Of a stretch of 64,000 bases of DNA, positions 1 through 8,888 are shown one piece after another. The stretch lies in NCBI RefSeq assembly GCF_003807585.1, contig NZ_RMBX01000006.1, positions 340,707 to 404,706 on the forward strand, read 5' to 3'. The notes below the pieces were generated by a model. It was not told where the DNA came from. It was given only the letters and a program-made list of their open reading frames with translations, and did not search any database. Made by a program: the position numbers and the translations under genes. Position 1 is the stretch's first letter. Every line of letters begins with the position of its first letter. This DNA is from Chitinophaga barathri. Lineage in GTDB: Bacteria > Bacteroidota > Bacteroidia > Chitinophagales > Chitinophagaceae.

Positions 1-721
1 TGGCGGCGCCGGCGGCGATGATCGCATCGTTCAGGTCTTCCACGCCGAACCCTTTGAGGGAATGGGTTTCGAAATGTTTGTTCAGGATCTCCCTGGCGTA
101 GGCATTGGTAAAGATCCACTCTTCGAGGGTGTAGGTATAAAAGCGGCTGCCGAAGGTTTGCCGGAAATGTTTCTGCTGCTGTTTGGCAAAGAGCACTTCC
201 GAGGGGCGGAAACTTTGCAGGAGTTTGTCCACATATTCCAGGCTGCCCTGCGCTACGAAAAACTCGCCGGTGGAAATATCCAGGAAAGCCACGCCGGCCT
301 GTTCGTTCATGCCGAAGTGCACGGCGGCGAGGAAGTTGTTCGTACTGTTTTCCAGCAGTTTATCGTTCACGGCTACACCGGGCGTCACCATTTCCGTCAC
401 GCCGCGTTTCACGATGCCTTTTACCATTTTGGGATCTTCCAGCTGGTCGCAGATGGCTACGCGATGGCCGGCTTTTACCAGCTTGTGGAGGTAAGTATCC
501 AGTGAATGATGGGGGAAGCCCGCGAGGTCTACGTAAGAAGCGCTGCCGTTGGCCCTTTTGGTGAGTACAATGCCGAGCACTTTGGATGCGATCACCGCAT
601 CCGCGTTGAAAGTTTCATAAAAATCCCCGACCCTGAAAAGCAGCACCGCGTCCGGGTAGCGGGCTTTGATAGCGTTGTGCTGCATCATCAGGGGCGTTTC
701 TTCCGATTTACTTTTAGCCAT
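1..721 (-). CDS. mutS: DNA mismatch repair protein MutS, N-terminal part (cut by window edge)
   Basis: MutS binds mismatched base pairs and starts mismatch repair with MutL. The 240 residues visible are the mismatch-binding domain I and part of the connector domain. Near residue 35 is GDFYETF, the family's Phe-x-Glu mismatch-reading motif, followed by the usual DQLEDP and VTPGV stretches. The start is the ATG at 721; a TATATTTG promoter element lies only 4 bases before it. The rest of the gene lies left of the window. It diverges from the methyltransferase gene at 777. Identification is secure from the protein reading. Confidence 0.95.
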   Translation of the reverse strand, partial: MAKSKSEETPLMMQHNAIKARYPDAVLLFRVGDFYETFNADAVIASKVLGIVLTKRANGSASYVDLAGFPHHSLDTYLHKLVKAGHRVAICDQLEDPKMVKGIVKRGVTEMVTPGVAVNDKLLENSTNNFLAAVHFGMNEQAGVAFLDISTGEFFVAQGSLEYVDKLLQSFRPSEVLFAKQQQKHFRQTFGSRFYTYTLEEWIFTNAYAREILNKHFETHSLKGFGVEDLNDAIIAAGAA

Positions 722-725
722 GCGG

Positions 726-733
726 CAAATATA
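726..733 (-). promoter_or_regulatory. -7 promoter element (TATATTTG) of mutS
   Basis: TATATTTG on the minus strand matches the Bacteroidota -7 consensus TAnnTTTG. It ends 4 bases before the mutS ATG, so transcription would begin at or next to the start codon. No clear -33 TTG was found at the usual distance. Confidence 0.55.
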
Positions 734-763
734 AGAAGCTGTGAGCATTAACTTATAGTCAAC

Positions 764-771
764 TATCTTTG
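764..771 (+). promoter_or_regulatory. -7 promoter element (TATCTTTG) of the methyltransferase-ubiA-ruvX run
   Basis: TATCTTTG matches TAnnTTTG and ends 5 bases before the ATG at 777, which suggests a leaderless or nearly leaderless transcript. It faces away from the mutS element at 726-733. Confidence 0.55.
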
Positions 772-776
772 CAACC

Positions 777-1310
777 ATGCGGAAGTTAAACATGCAGGAG
801 CTGGGCCGTAAAACGGTGGCTGAGTTCAAGGCGGCGGACAAAACGCCGCTGGTGCTGGTGCTGGATAATGTGCGGAGTATGCACAATGTGGGCTCCGTGT
901 TCAGAACGGCGGATGCTTTCCTTTTACAGGGCATCGCGCTGTGCGGGTATACGCCCGTGCCCCCGCACCGGGATATCCAGAAGACGGCACTGGGCGCTAC
1001 GGAAACGGTGGAATGGCAGTATTTTCCTACCACGGTGGAAGCGGTGCAGGCCCTCAAAGAACAGGGTTACGCCATTATGGCGATCGAGCAGGCGGCGCAG
1101 AGCGTGATGCTGGATGCGTTTCAGCCGGGTGAACAACCCCTGGCGCTGGTGTTCGGCAATGAAGTGAGCGGCGTGGACCCCGCCGTGATGCGACTGGCGG
1201 ACGGATGTATCGAGATACCCCAGCTGGGTATGAAACATTCCCTGAATATCTCCGTGAGCACGGGTATCGTGATCTGGGACCTGTTTTGTAAACTGAAACC
1301 TGTAAATTAG
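777..1310 (+). CDS. SpoU/TrmH-family RNA 2'-O-methyltransferase
   Basis: SAM-dependent methyltransferase of the SPOUT (TrmH) class, expected to methylate a ribose 2'-OH in tRNA or rRNA. At 177 residues it is a bare catalytic domain without the N-terminal substrate-binding extension of RlmB. The three family motifs are visible: N-x(2)-GS-x(2)-R in [11 protein letters not shown] near residue 37, [10 protein letters not shown] near residue 128, and the SAM-knot motif [15 protein letters not shown] near residue 149. It is followed after 5 bases by the UbiA-like gene and probably shares its transcript. The exact target nucleotide cannot be read from the sequence. Confidence 0.9.
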   Translation: MRKLNMQELGRKTVAEFKAADKTPLVLVLDNVRSMHNVGSVFRTADAFLLQGIALCGYTPVPPHRDIQKTALGATETVEWQYFPTTVEAVQALKEQGYAIMAIEQAAQSVMLDAFQPGEQPLALVFGNEVSGVDPAVMRLADGCIEIPQLGMKHSLNISVSTGIVIWDLFCKLKPVN

Positions 1311-1315
1311 CAGCC

Positions 1316-2185
1316 ATGTCCACAACTGTTAAGAACTATCTCTCGTTAGTAAAGTTCAGCCACACCATTTTCGCCATGCCTTTTGCCATGACGGGTTTTT
1401 TTATGGCGGTGAGCTGGGCGGGTTATTCCTTCAGCTGGACGCTCCTGCTGCTGGTGGTGCTTTGTATGGTGTTTGCGCGCAGCGCGGCCATGGCATTCAA
1501 CCGCTGGCTGGATGCGGAATTTGATAAAAAGAACCCGCGTACGGCCAAAAGGGAAATACCGGCCGGTATTATTTCCGCCTCAAATGCCCTCTGGTTCGTG
1601 ATCGGCAACGTGGTGCTGTTTATGGCCACCACCTGGTTCATCAATCCTTTATGTTTCTTTTTATCCCCGGTAGCCGTGCTCGTGGTACTGGGGTACAGTT
1701 ATACCAAACGTTTCACCGCCCTTTGCCACCTGGTACTGGGCGTGGGCCTCAGTCTTGCGCCGATAGGCGCATTCCTGGCGGTTGCCGGGCATTTCAGCCT
1801 GTTGCCGGTATTGCTGAGCGTGATGGTGCTTTGCTGGGTATCCGGCTTTGATATCATTTATGCTTTGCAGGACGAGGAGTTCGACCGCTCGCAGCGGCTG
1901 CATTCCATTCCCACCTGGCTGGGCAAGGCCGGCGGGCTGCGCTTCTCCGAGGGGCTGCACCTGGTAGCCGCGGCCATGGCCATTACCATTGGGGTGATGG
2001 GGCATTTCGGCTGGCTGTACTGGATCGGCGCGGGCGTGTTTATCCTGATGCTGCTCATGCAGCACAGGCTGGTGAAGCCGGACGATCTTTCCCGCGTGAA
2101 CCTTGCATTTATGACCACAAACGGGGTGGCCAGCGTGGTATACGCGGTGTTTGCCATTGCGGACATGCTGATTTTCAAACAATAA
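1316..2185 (+). CDS. UbiA-family prenyltransferase (menaquinone-type, MqnP-like)
   Basis: Integral membrane enzyme that attaches a polyprenyl chain to an aromatic acceptor. Both Asp-rich motifs of the family are present: NRWLDAEFDKKNPRT near residue 62 and DIIYALQDEEFDR near residue 179. The remainder is a series of about eight hydrophobic segments; 289 residues is normal for the family. Bacteroidota make menaquinone rather than ubiquinone, so a menaquinone role (futalosine-pathway prenyltransferase or MenA-like) is the likely one; the name 4-hydroxybenzoate polyprenyltransferase is a family label only. It sits 5 bases from genes on both sides. Confidence 0.8.
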   Translation: MSTTVKNYLSLVKFSHTIFAMPFAMTGFFMAVSWAGYSFSWTLLLLVVLCMVFARSAAMAFNRWLDAEFDKKNPRTAKREIPAGIISASNALWFVIGNVVLFMATTWFINPLCFFLSPVAVLVVLGYSYTKRFTALCHLVLGVGLSLAPIGAFLAVAGHFSLLPVLLSVMVLCWVSGFDIIYALQDEEFDRSQRLHSIPTWLGKAGGLRFSEGLHLVAAAMAITIGVMGHFGWLYWIGAGVFILMLLMQHRLVKPDDLSRVNLAFMTTNGVASVVYAVFAIADMLIFKQ

Positions 2186-2190
2186 CAAAT

Positions 2191-2604
2191 ATGCCCAGGA
2201 TACTCGCCATCGATTACGGGAAAAAGCGCACGGGACTGGCGGTAACGGACCCTTTAAAGATCATTGCAAGCGGGCTGGGCACTATTCCTTCGCACGACCT
2301 GATCCCTTACCTCAAAAAATATTTCGCGGCAGAACAGGTGGAGATGATCCTGATAGGCCTGCCCCGCAACCTGGACGGCTCTGCTACGGACGCCACCGCG
2401 CTGGTGGAGGAATGTATCAGGATCCTGACCAAAAACTTCCCGGATATGCCGCTGAAGAAGGTGGACGAGCGGTTCACCTCCAAAATGGCCTTCCAGAGTA
2501 TGATAGACAGCGGGATGAAAAAAAAGGACCGGCAGAATAAAGGTTTGGTGGACGAGATCAGCGCGACGATCATTCTCCAGGAATACCTTCAGCACAACCC
2601 GTAG
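2191..2604 (+). CDS. ruvX: RuvX/YqgF-family RNase H-fold nuclease (putative Holliday junction resolvase)
   Basis: Small RNase H-fold protein, 137 residues, implicated in pre-16S rRNA processing and annotated as a putative Holliday junction resolvase. It opens with ILAIDYGKKRTGLAVTD, carrying the first catalytic Asp, continues with the LIGLP strand and VDERFTS, and ends with the second acidic site in DEISATIILQEYL. Start ATG 2191 lies 5 bases after the UbiA-like gene, suggesting an operon. Length and motifs are typical. Confidence 0.92.
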   Translation: MPRILAIDYGKKRTGLAVTDPLKIIASGLGTIPSHDLIPYLKKYFAAEQVEMILIGLPRNLDGSATDATALVEECIRILTKNFPDMPLKKVDERFTSKMAFQSMIDSGMKKKDRQNKGLVDEISATIILQEYLQHNP

Positions 2605-2635
2605 GGGGATGGCTGAGCCCTTCCGGGAAAAAACC

Positions 2636-2643
2636 TAACTTTG
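2636..2643 (+). promoter_or_regulatory. -7 promoter element (TAACTTTG) of def
   Basis: TAACTTTG fits TAnnTTTG and lies 27 bases before the def ATG, so def can be transcribed separately from the upstream run, with a leader of roughly 23 bases. Confidence 0.5.
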
Positions 2644-2670
2644 CATTTTTCCATTTTGATCAAATAAGAG

Positions 2671-3249
2671 ATGATTTTACCAATAGTAGCCTATGGGGCG
2701 CCCGTTTTAAGAGAAGTAAGCCAGGACATTACGCCTGATTACCCGGATCTGCAAAAGTTGCTGGACAACATGTGGGAAACCATGTATGCCTCCAGCGGGG
2801 TGGGATTGGCCGCGCCGCAGATCAACAAACCTATCCGCCTTTTTGTGGTGGACAGCGAGCAGATCATCAATAATCTTGAAGAAGACGAGGAAAACCTCTA
2901 TCCCGGCGATCATGGCATCAAACAGGTGTTCATCAACGCGAAGATCGTGGAAACGGAAGGGGACGACTGGGCGTACAACGAGGGTTGCCTTAGCATCCCG
3001 AAGATCAGGGAAGACGTGTACCGTCCTGAAAAGGTGAAGATCAAATACCTGGACGAGAATTTCCAGCCGCATGTGCGTACATTTCATGGAATTACCGCAC
3101 GTGTGATTTTCCATGAATATGATCATATTGAAGGGAAACTTTTTATAGACTATCTGAAACCCCTCAAGAAAAGAATGATCAAAGGCAAGCTGGAAGACAT
3201 TTCCAAAGGAAAGATCAGGGTGGATTACAAGATGGTATTCCCCAAATAA
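2671..3249 (+). CDS. def: Peptide deformylase
   Basis: Removes the formyl group from the N-terminal methionine of new proteins using an active-site metal. All three signature motifs are present: GVGLAAPQI near residue 43, EGCLSIP near residue 103 with the metal-binding Cys, and HEYDHIEG near residue 147 with the two metal-binding His and the catalytic Glu. The 192-residue length is typical of Bacteroidota deformylases. A TAnnTTTG element lies upstream. Confidence 0.96.
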   Translation: MILPIVAYGAPVLREVSQDITPDYPDLQKLLDNMWETMYASSGVGLAAPQINKPIRLFVVDSEQIINNLEEDEENLYPGDHGIKQVFINAKIVETEGDDWAYNEGCLSIPKIREDVYRPEKVKIKYLDENFQPHVRTFHGITARVIFHEYDHIEGKLFIDYLKPLKKRMIKGKLEDISKGKIRVDYKMVFPK

Positions 3250-3351
3250 TTACAATTTTTCCGGGCATTATAAAAAATAAATATGCCTAAGAGTTTCATA
3301 TTGTAAGTTTTTTCATTATTTTAGTGCCACTATTTTCCGAATAAAGAACAC

Positions 3352-3903
3352 TTGGGAACTGCAAATACATATACCGAACAAGAACTCGTCCAGGGCCTTA
3401 AGGCTCGTGACCAGCAGATATTCGGGTACCTGTATGACCACTATTCTCCCGCTCTCTACGGTGTGGTTCTCAAAGTCCTCAACGATGAAAATACTGCAAG
3501 TGATGTGCTCCAGGAAGTCTTCCTGAAGATCTGGCGGAGCATTGATAAATATGACACAGAAAAAGGGCGTCTCTTTACCTGGATGCTCAACATTGCCAGG
3601 AATACCGCAATAGATTCACTCCGCTCGAAAGGGCATAAGCTCGAACAGAAAATCCAGGAGCTCAATAACGACGTATATCTACAAACAAGTCAGTTAACGG
3701 TTCAACCGGCCGTTGATCACCTGGGCCTCTCGAAGGTGTTGGAAAAGCTCAACAAAGAACAGCGGACTATTATTGACCTTGCCTATTATAAAGGTTGTAC
3801 CCAGGAAGAAATTGCCAGGGTGCTGGATATTCCTTTGGGTACAGTAAAGACCAGAATGCGAAACGCAATTATACAATTGAGAAATATTTTAAAACAATTG
3901 TAA
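3352..3903 (+). CDS. ECF-type RNA polymerase sigma factor (TTG start)
   Basis: Alternative sigma factor of 183 residues. Region 2 spans about residues 25-90 (DVLQEVFLKIW, then GRLFTWMLNIARNTAIDSLR), and region 4 about 125-180 with GCTQEEIARVLDIPLGTVKTR as the DNA-binding helix-turn-helix. The start appears to be TTG at 3352: no in-frame ATG or GTG lies between the upstream TAG and this codon, and the N terminus then has the expected family length. The anti-sigma gene starts 5 bases after its stop, so the pair is co-transcribed and the sigma factor is presumably held inactive at the membrane. Confidence 0.9.
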   Translation: MGTANTYTEQELVQGLKARDQQIFGYLYDHYSPALYGVVLKVLNDENTASDVLQEVFLKIWRSIDKYDTEKGRLFTWMLNIARNTAIDSLRSKGHKLEQKIQELNNDVYLQTSQLTVQPAVDHLGLSKVLEKLNKEQRTIIDLAYYKGCTQEEIARVLDIPLGTVKTRMRNAIIQLRNILKQL

Positions 3904-3908
3904 GCAAA

Positions 3909-4760
3909 GTGGACGTACAACGTTACATATCATCCGGTATCATTGAAAGCTTCGTAGCTGGTTTAGCTACGGACCAGGAGGTCCGTGAGCTCCAGGCTTC
4001 GATGGTTCAGTTCCCGGAAATAAAAGCTGCGGTGGAAGCCGTGCAGCTTGATATGGAGCGTTATGTCAACATGCAAAGCGTAACGCCGCCGGAAGTGGTG
4101 AAAGACCGCGTATTCCAGCTGATCAACAACGAAGGTGTGGAAACCGCGGTGCCCGTAAGCGGCGGCAGCTACTCAGAGGAAGAATCAGGTTATCCTGACG
4201 AACCGAAAGTGGTGCAGCTGGTGAGCCCCGTATGGAAATATGTAGCAGCCGCGGCCATCATTGGCCTCCTGGCGAGCGTATGGATGAATGTTCAGTATTT
4301 TAACAGCAGTAACGAATGGCAGGGTAAATACCAGGCCTTGCTGACTGATAAAGATAAAATGATGGCGGACAACCAGGTGATGCAGACGCGCATGGATGAA
4401 TCCGAGAAGATGCTGTCCACCCTCCGTACCATGAAGATGGTGCCCATGTACACGGTAACGCCCACCCGCCCGGGCCTGCTGGCAACCGTATACTGGAACC
4501 CGAAATCAGAAGAAGTACTCCTTACCGTGAATAATCTTCCCGCACCCGCTCCGGATCAGCAATACCAGCTGTGGGGCATCGTGAACGGGAAACCTGTGGA
4601 TGCTGGCGTGTTCGACATGGACAAGGCTTCCAAAGGTTTTGCAAAGATGAAAACAATGGTGGCCGGCGCGCAGATGTTCGCCATCACCCTGGAGAAAAAA
4701 GGCGGCTCTCCCACGCCTACGCTTACAGCCATGTACGTGGCGGGTAAGGTTTCCGGCTGA
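3909..4760 (+). CDS. Anti-sigma factor, RskA-like, single membrane span (GTG start)
   Basis: Partner of the sigma factor just upstream. The cytoplasmic part (about residues 1-120) opens with VDVQRYISSGIIESFVAGLA, an N terminus seen in anti-sigma factors of this group. One membrane helix follows near residues 110-130 (VAAAAIIGLLASVW), then a coiled-coil-like stretch and an RskA-type domain with QQYQLWGIVNGKPVDAGVF. GTG 3909 is chosen because it gives the canonical N terminus and starts 5 bases after the sigma stop; the longer open frame from 3795 would overlap the sigma gene. The inducing signal is unknown. Confidence 0.85.
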   Translation: MDVQRYISSGIIESFVAGLATDQEVRELQASMVQFPEIKAAVEAVQLDMERYVNMQSVTPPEVVKDRVFQLINNEGVETAVPVSGGSYSEEESGYPDEPKVVQLVSPVWKYVAAAAIIGLLASVWMNVQYFNSSNEWQGKYQALLTDKDKMMADNQVMQTRMDESEKMLSTLRTMKMVPMYTVTPTRPGLLATVYWNPKSEEVLLTVNNLPAPAPDQQYQLWGIVNGKPVDAGVFDMDKASKGFAKMKTMVAGAQMFAITLEKKGGSPTPTLTAMYVAGKVSG

Positions 4761-4898
4761 TCAATCTTATTTTTCCGTTAAACATGACCGTTATGATGTT
4801 GCACCCATGAGCAGAAATGCCGGGCAGCGTTGTGTTATATGCTCTCCCAGCTGCTCTTCTGGCCTGAATATTGCATTTTCATAACAAGATGAATTGCT

Positions 4899-4906
4899 TA
4901 AATTTG
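4899..4906 (+). promoter_or_regulatory. -7 promoter element (TAAATTTG)
   Basis: TAAATTTG matches TAnnTTTG and ends 4 bases before the ATG at 4911, again implying a transcript starting at or beside the start codon. Confidence 0.45.
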
Positions 4907-4910
4907 CCCG

Positions 4911-5825
4911 ATGCGTAAATTCCTGCTACTGTTATACCTTTTCCCCTGCATTCCCGCATTGGCGCAGGATACCGCGCGATATAAAGGAATGACGGTTAAC
5001 CTTGACGAACATGTGGTGAAAGCCAAACGTATAGGCTTTGACGTGAATGGATTTATAAAAAGAGTGGAAGAAGACACCACTTTTTACCGTGCATTCAAAA
5101 ACCTCCGCCTCATCAATTTCACTTCAGACAACGATATCAGGGTAACGGACAAAAAAGGAGGGAAAACCATTGCCTCGCTGAAATCCCGCACCAAACAGAT
5201 CATGAGCGGCAACTGCCGCAAAATGGAAGTGCTGGAGGAAAAGACCACGGGCAACTTCTACAACCGCAAAGGCGATTACAATTATTACACTGCTGAGCTG
5301 TATGCGAACCTGTTTTTTACCAAAGGCACCGTATGCGACGATGGCGGCGGCACGGATAAAGGCAGCCTCGCCCGGCACAAGTCGCAGCTCAAACAATTGA
5401 TATTCAACCCGGGAAAACCGATATCCGGTGTGCCCGTAGTGGGGAATAAAGTCGCCATTTTTGACCGTAACCTCATGCGGTTCTACGATTTTTCCATCAC
5501 TTCGGAAAACTTCACCGGCACCGATTGTTATGTATTCAGCGCCGTGATGCGGAAAAACCTCAGCGGGATAGACCGCGCGGAGATCGTATACGACGAGCTG
5601 ATCACTTATTTCAACAAAGAAACCATGGAGATCGTGGGGCGTAAATATTCCCTTTCGTATAAAACGCTTGTGTTTGATTTTAACGTCCGCATGAATGTAC
5701 AGATGACCAAGCTGGACGATCTTTTGCTGCCCGCGCTCATCACTTACGACGGCACCTGGAATGTACCTTTCAAGAAAAGAGAGACGGCTGTATTCACCGC
5801 TAAATTCTTCGACTTCGCGAAATAA
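4911..5825 (+). CDS. Secreted protein of unknown function
   Basis: 304 residues with a signal peptide (MRKFLLLLYLFPCIPALAQD, cleavage expected after Ala-Gln). The remainder is rich in charged residues and beta-prone stretches; no enzyme motif is recognised. It resembles widespread Bacteroidota periplasmic or surface hypothetical proteins. Its coding frame is closed by a strong hairpin terminator at 5854. No functional partner is evident in the neighbourhood. Confidence 0.75.
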   Translation: MRKFLLLLYLFPCIPALAQDTARYKGMTVNLDEHVVKAKRIGFDVNGFIKRVEEDTTFYRAFKNLRLINFTSDNDIRVTDKKGGKTIASLKSRTKQIMSGNCRKMEVLEEKTTGNFYNRKGDYNYYTAELYANLFFTKGTVCDDGGGTDKGSLARHKSQLKQLIFNPGKPISGVPVVGNKVAIFDRNLMRFYDFSITSENFTGTDCYVFSAVMRKNLSGIDRAEIVYDELITYFNKETMEIVGRKYSLSYKTLVFDFNVRMNVQMTKLDDLLLPALITYDGTWNVPFKKRETAVFTAKFFDFAK

Positions 5826-5853
5826 TTGTTTGCGTTTTTCATATAATGCAAAA

Positions 5854-5878
5854 GGGGCGCTAACCAGCGCCCCTTTTT
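5854..5878. terminator. Intrinsic terminator, bidirectional
   Basis: GGGGCGCT, loop AACC, AGCGCCCC form an 8-bp perfect stem followed by five T (and preceded by AAAA for the other strand). It lies between two converging genes and can serve both. Confidence 0.9.
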
Positions 5879-5897
5879 ATATGCAGTGTTTTGATGT

Positions 5898-7592
5898 TTA
5901 TCTTAAAAGCGTAACCGTCCCCGTCTTGCGGTAATACTTCGCGTTCAGTTCGTCTATATATTCCACCACCCACACATAAGTGCCCAGTGATGCGGGCTCC
6001 CCGTTGTGTTTGCCGTTCCAGGCCACGCCGGGGTCTGTGGTGTAAAAAATGAAGTCACCCCAGCGGTTGTAGATGCTGAGCTTGTACTGGCCTATCTGGC
6101 ACCGGTACTTGGGTCTGAAGAGATCGTTCATACCGTCCCCGTTCGGCGAGAAGGCCGTGGGATAAAATAACTGGCAGTCACAGTTCTGATACCAGATATT
6201 CACGGAATCCGTTGCGCGGTTACAAACGTTTTCGGCTACAATGGCATAGATGCCGGGCTGCGAAACGAGGAAGCTGGCTACGGAGCTGCTGTCCTGCCAT
6301 TTGTAATCCATGCCCGCGCCTCTCGGCATCAGGCGGAGCGTTTCACCGGCGCAGAGCACGGAATCCATACCCAGGGACACATGCAGTGAATCCTGGAAAT
6401 CCACGCGGATGGTATCCATCTCCACGCAGCGGCCAATCTGTACACGGACGTAATAATATCCCGAGCTGTCCACGTGATACGTTGCCTGGTCCGATCCGTC
6501 CTGCCAGAGATAGTTGCCCGTGCCGAAGTCCGCCGTCAGTACGAGGAAATTTCCGTAACAGAGCGTGGTATCATTGCCGAGATTGATCGGGCGGAGGCGG
6601 CTGTAACGTACGCCGATGGTATCGAGCACGTCGCAGATGCCGTTGATGGTGACAAATACGGAGAAGTCGCCATTGCGGGCCACATTGATCCGGGGAGCGT
6701 TGGAGCCGGTGTTCCACTGATAACGGGTGGCTTCAGGGCGTGTAGCGTCCAGTACTACGGATTCTCCGGGGCAAAGCAGTGTATCGGGGCCAAGATTAAA
6801 AGGATAAGGCGTACCGGTGAAAGTGATGGTCACCTGGTCTGTGAAGTCGCCACAGCCCGCTACATGCGCCGTTACCGAATAGGTTTGCGTGACGCCGGTG
6901 GTAAGGATGGTGGGCGTTGTTTCGCCGGTGCTCCAGGTATATGTGGCGTTCTGCGCGGTTGCGTCCAGCGTCATGAGTTCGCCGGTGCATAACGTTCGGT
7001 CAGGGCCAAGGTCGAAGTCAGGGATGGGAGAGTAGAAGATATTCACCGAATCAATTTCCGTACACCCGTTGATCGCCACATGATACGTGGCCATTTCCGT
7101 AACGGTGAAAGTATTGACGTTGCCGGTGGATACTGTATCCTCGAGGAAATACCAAGTGTAGGTAGCGCCCGGTATAGGCGGCGCCGTTATGACGGTGTTG
7201 CCGTTCTCGCAGAGCGTAAGATCCGGCCCGAGATTGACGCCCTGGCGCGGCACGATGGTAATCGTTTGAGTGGTAATGTCTTCCACGCCGTTGCGGTACG
7301 CTTTCAGCGTAATGGTGTAGGTGCCGGGCGTGGTATAGATGTGAAAAGCGTCTTCGATGAGATCGGATGAATCCTCGTCCACAAGGGGAGGGCTCACAAA
7401 ATACCATTTCACGGAATCGATCACCGTGATATCGTCTGTGATCACGAATTTAACAGAATCGTTGAGGCAGGTGGTACTATATGTAAAGTTTGTCAGCAGG
7501 GGGCGGATTTTTGCTACAGCAGATACAGACGCTGTAAGCAGAAAAGTCAGGATAAGTGCCTGGAGCCTGGCTAGGTTTTTCTTCGGAACCAT
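5898..7592 (-). CDS. Secreted repeat protein with T9SS type B (gliding-motility-type) C-terminal domain
   Basis: 564 residues, predicted to be exported through Sec and then the type IX system to the cell surface. An N-terminal hydrophobic signal is followed by a PKD-like segment (PGTYTITLKAYRNG). Then come five copies of a motif of the form LGxDxxLCxGExxxL about 80-90 residues apart (for example LGPDRTLCTGELMTLDA), each leading an Ig-like repeat ending in a TYxV-type strand. The last 90 residues are the CHU_C sorting domain (FYPTAFSPNGDGMNDLF, IYNRWGDFIF, GTYVWVVEYID). The role is probably adhesion or surface structure. Confidence 0.88.
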   Translation of the reverse strand: MVPKKNLARLQALILTFLLTASVSAVAKIRPLLTNFTYSTTCLNDSVKFVITDDITVIDSVKWYFVSPPLVDEDSSDLIEDAFHIYTTPGTYTITLKAYRNGVEDITTQTITIVPRQGVNLGPDLTLCENGNTVITAPPIPGATYTWYFLEDTVSTGNVNTFTVTEMATYHVAINGCTEIDSVNIFYSPIPDFDLGPDRTLCTGELMTLDATAQNATYTWSTGETTPTILTTGVTQTYSVTAHVAGCGDFTDQVTITFTGTPYPFNLGPDTLLCPGESVVLDATRPEATRYQWNTGSNAPRINVARNGDFSVFVTINGICDVLDTIGVRYSRLRPINLGNDTTLCYGNFLVLTADFGTGNYLWQDGSDQATYHVDSSGYYYVRVQIGRCVEMDTIRVDFQDSLHVSLGMDSVLCAGETLRLMPRGAGMDYKWQDSSSVASFLVSQPGIYAIVAENVCNRATDSVNIWYQNCDCQLFYPTAFSPNGDGMNDLFRPKYRCQIGQYKLSIYNRWGDFIFYTTDPGVAWNGKHNGEPASLGTYVWVVEYIDELNAKYYRKTGTVTLLR

Positions 7593-7782
7593 GGTAGCAC
7601 TAAATTAGTAGAAATATTGATATGTAGAATGTTTTTAATAAAATAATTAATCGTTAACAAGCATAGGATGGCGGCACAGTTGGGGCTCGCGGGACGGTAG
7701 CCCGCAGCGTCGATTTGGTTGAATAACTAAACGGGAAAATAACCATGAAAGTATGGGCGGCGTGAAAAGTTAACCCGCATCC

Positions 7783-8841
7783 TTACTCTTCTTTTCTTTT
7801 ATACCTCCGCCATTTTTCCAGTACGCCGGTAAAATCCGCGGGCAGTTCGCTTTCAAAAAGCATTGGTTTGCGGGTGCGCGGGTGGATAAAACCAAGGGTC
7901 TGGGCATGAAGGGCATGCCGGGGCATTATTTCGAAGCAGTTGTCCACGAACTGTTTGTATTTGGCGAACACGGTGCCTTTCACGATGCGGTCACCGCCAT
8001 AGGTATCGTCGTTGAAGAGGGGATGGCCGATGTACTGCATGTGCACGCGGATCTGGTGGGTACGGCCGGTTTCCAGTTTGCAGGCAATGAGGCTCACGTA
8101 GTTAAAACGTTCCAGCACTTCGTAATGGGTGATGGCTTCTTTGCCGTATTCCCCGTCAGGATAGGCGGTCATGATCTTGCGGAGGCGCTGATGGCGGCCT
8201 ACATGGGCTACCACGGTGCCGTTTTCCTCTTCAAAATCACCCCATACGAGGGCCAGGTAACGGCGCTGAACGGTATGGTCAAAAAACTGTTTGGCCAGGT
8301 CCGTCATCGCTTTGTCCGATTTGGCCACTACCAGCAGGCCGCTGGTGTTTTTATCGATGCGGTGCACCAGCCCGAAGCGGGGGATCTCCGGCTCCACGGC
8401 AGTTTCTTTGTCGTCGCTGAGGTAATATGCCAGTGCGTTCACCAGGGTGCCGGTATAGTTGCCGCAGCCGGGGTGTACCACCATGCCGGGCGGTTTATTG
8501 ATGATAAGGATGTCTTCGTCTTCAAAAACGATGTTCAGCGGGATGTTTTCCGGTTTAACCTCGGTGGTTTCGGGGTTTTTGGTGGAATACACGATCAGCC
8601 GGTCCAGCGGGCGGACTTTGTAGTTGGCCTTTACGGGTTTATCGTTCACGAGCACCATACCGGCTTCGATGGACTGCTGTACCTTGTTGCGGGTAGCGCC
8701 TTCGATCCGGGCCTGGATGAATTTGTCGATGCGGAGGGGCTCCTGGCCTTTATCCACCACCAGGTTCACCCGTTCGTACATTTCCTCGCTGCCTTCCCCG
8801 TTTTCCAGTTCATCTTCCAGCTCCACGATTTGATCGGTCAT
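7783..8841 (-). CDS. RluA-family pseudouridine synthase
   Basis: Converts uridine to pseudouridine in rRNA or tRNA. 352 residues: an N-terminal S4 RNA-binding domain (about residues 25-75, RIDKFIQARI and VLVNDKP) followed by the catalytic domain with HRIDKNTSGLLVVAKS, whose Asp is the nucleophile, and GRTHQIRVHMQYIGHPL. The architecture is that of RluD. ATG 8841 is preferred; an in-frame TTG 18 bases upstream at 8859 overlaps the promoter element and is unlikely. It diverges from lipB. Confidence 0.92.
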   Translation of the reverse strand: MTDQIVELEDELENGEGSEEMYERVNLVVDKGQEPLRIDKFIQARIEGATRNKVQQSIEAGMVLVNDKPVKANYKVRPLDRLIVYSTKNPETTEVKPENIPLNIVFEDEDILIINKPPGMVVHPGCGNYTGTLVNALAYYLSDDKETAVEPEIPRFGLVHRIDKNTSGLLVVAKSDKAMTDLAKQFFDHTVQRRYLALVWGDFEEENGTVVAHVGRHQRLRKIMTAYPDGEYGKEAITHYEVLERFNYVSLIACKLETGRTHQIRVHMQYIGHPLFNDDTYGGDRIVKGTVFAKYKQFVDNCFEIMPRHALHAQTLGFIHPRTRKPMLFESELPADFTGVLEKWRRYKRKEE

Positions 8842-8850
8842 CAGTAAAAA

Positions 8851-8881
8851 TTTTTGCAAAGATAGCTTATAGTTATCTTTG
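8851..8881 (+). promoter_or_regulatory. lipB promoter: TTTTTG - 17 bases - TATCTTTG
   Basis: A -33-like TTTTTG (8851-8856) and a consensus -7 TATCTTTG (8874-8881). The -7 element ends 7 bases before the lipB ATG, leaving a leader of only a few bases. Confidence 0.6.
8857..8864 (-). promoter_or_regulatory. -7 promoter element (TATCTTTG) of the pseudouridine synthase gene
   Basis: TATCTTTG on the minus strand, 15 bases before the ATG at 8841. It is an exact inverted copy of the lipB element at 8874-8881, only 9 bases away. Confidence 0.6.
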
Positions 8882-8888
8882 TGAACAG

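Noticed and set aside
3795..3908. Extension of the anti-sigma frame into the sigma gene
   Set aside because: Would overlap the sigma region 4 coding sequence by over 100 bases; GTG 3909 gives the usual N terminus.
8842..8859. TTG start at 8859 for the pseudouridine synthase
   Set aside because: It overlaps the -7 promoter element, so the transcript would begin downstream of it; ATG 8841 is preferred.
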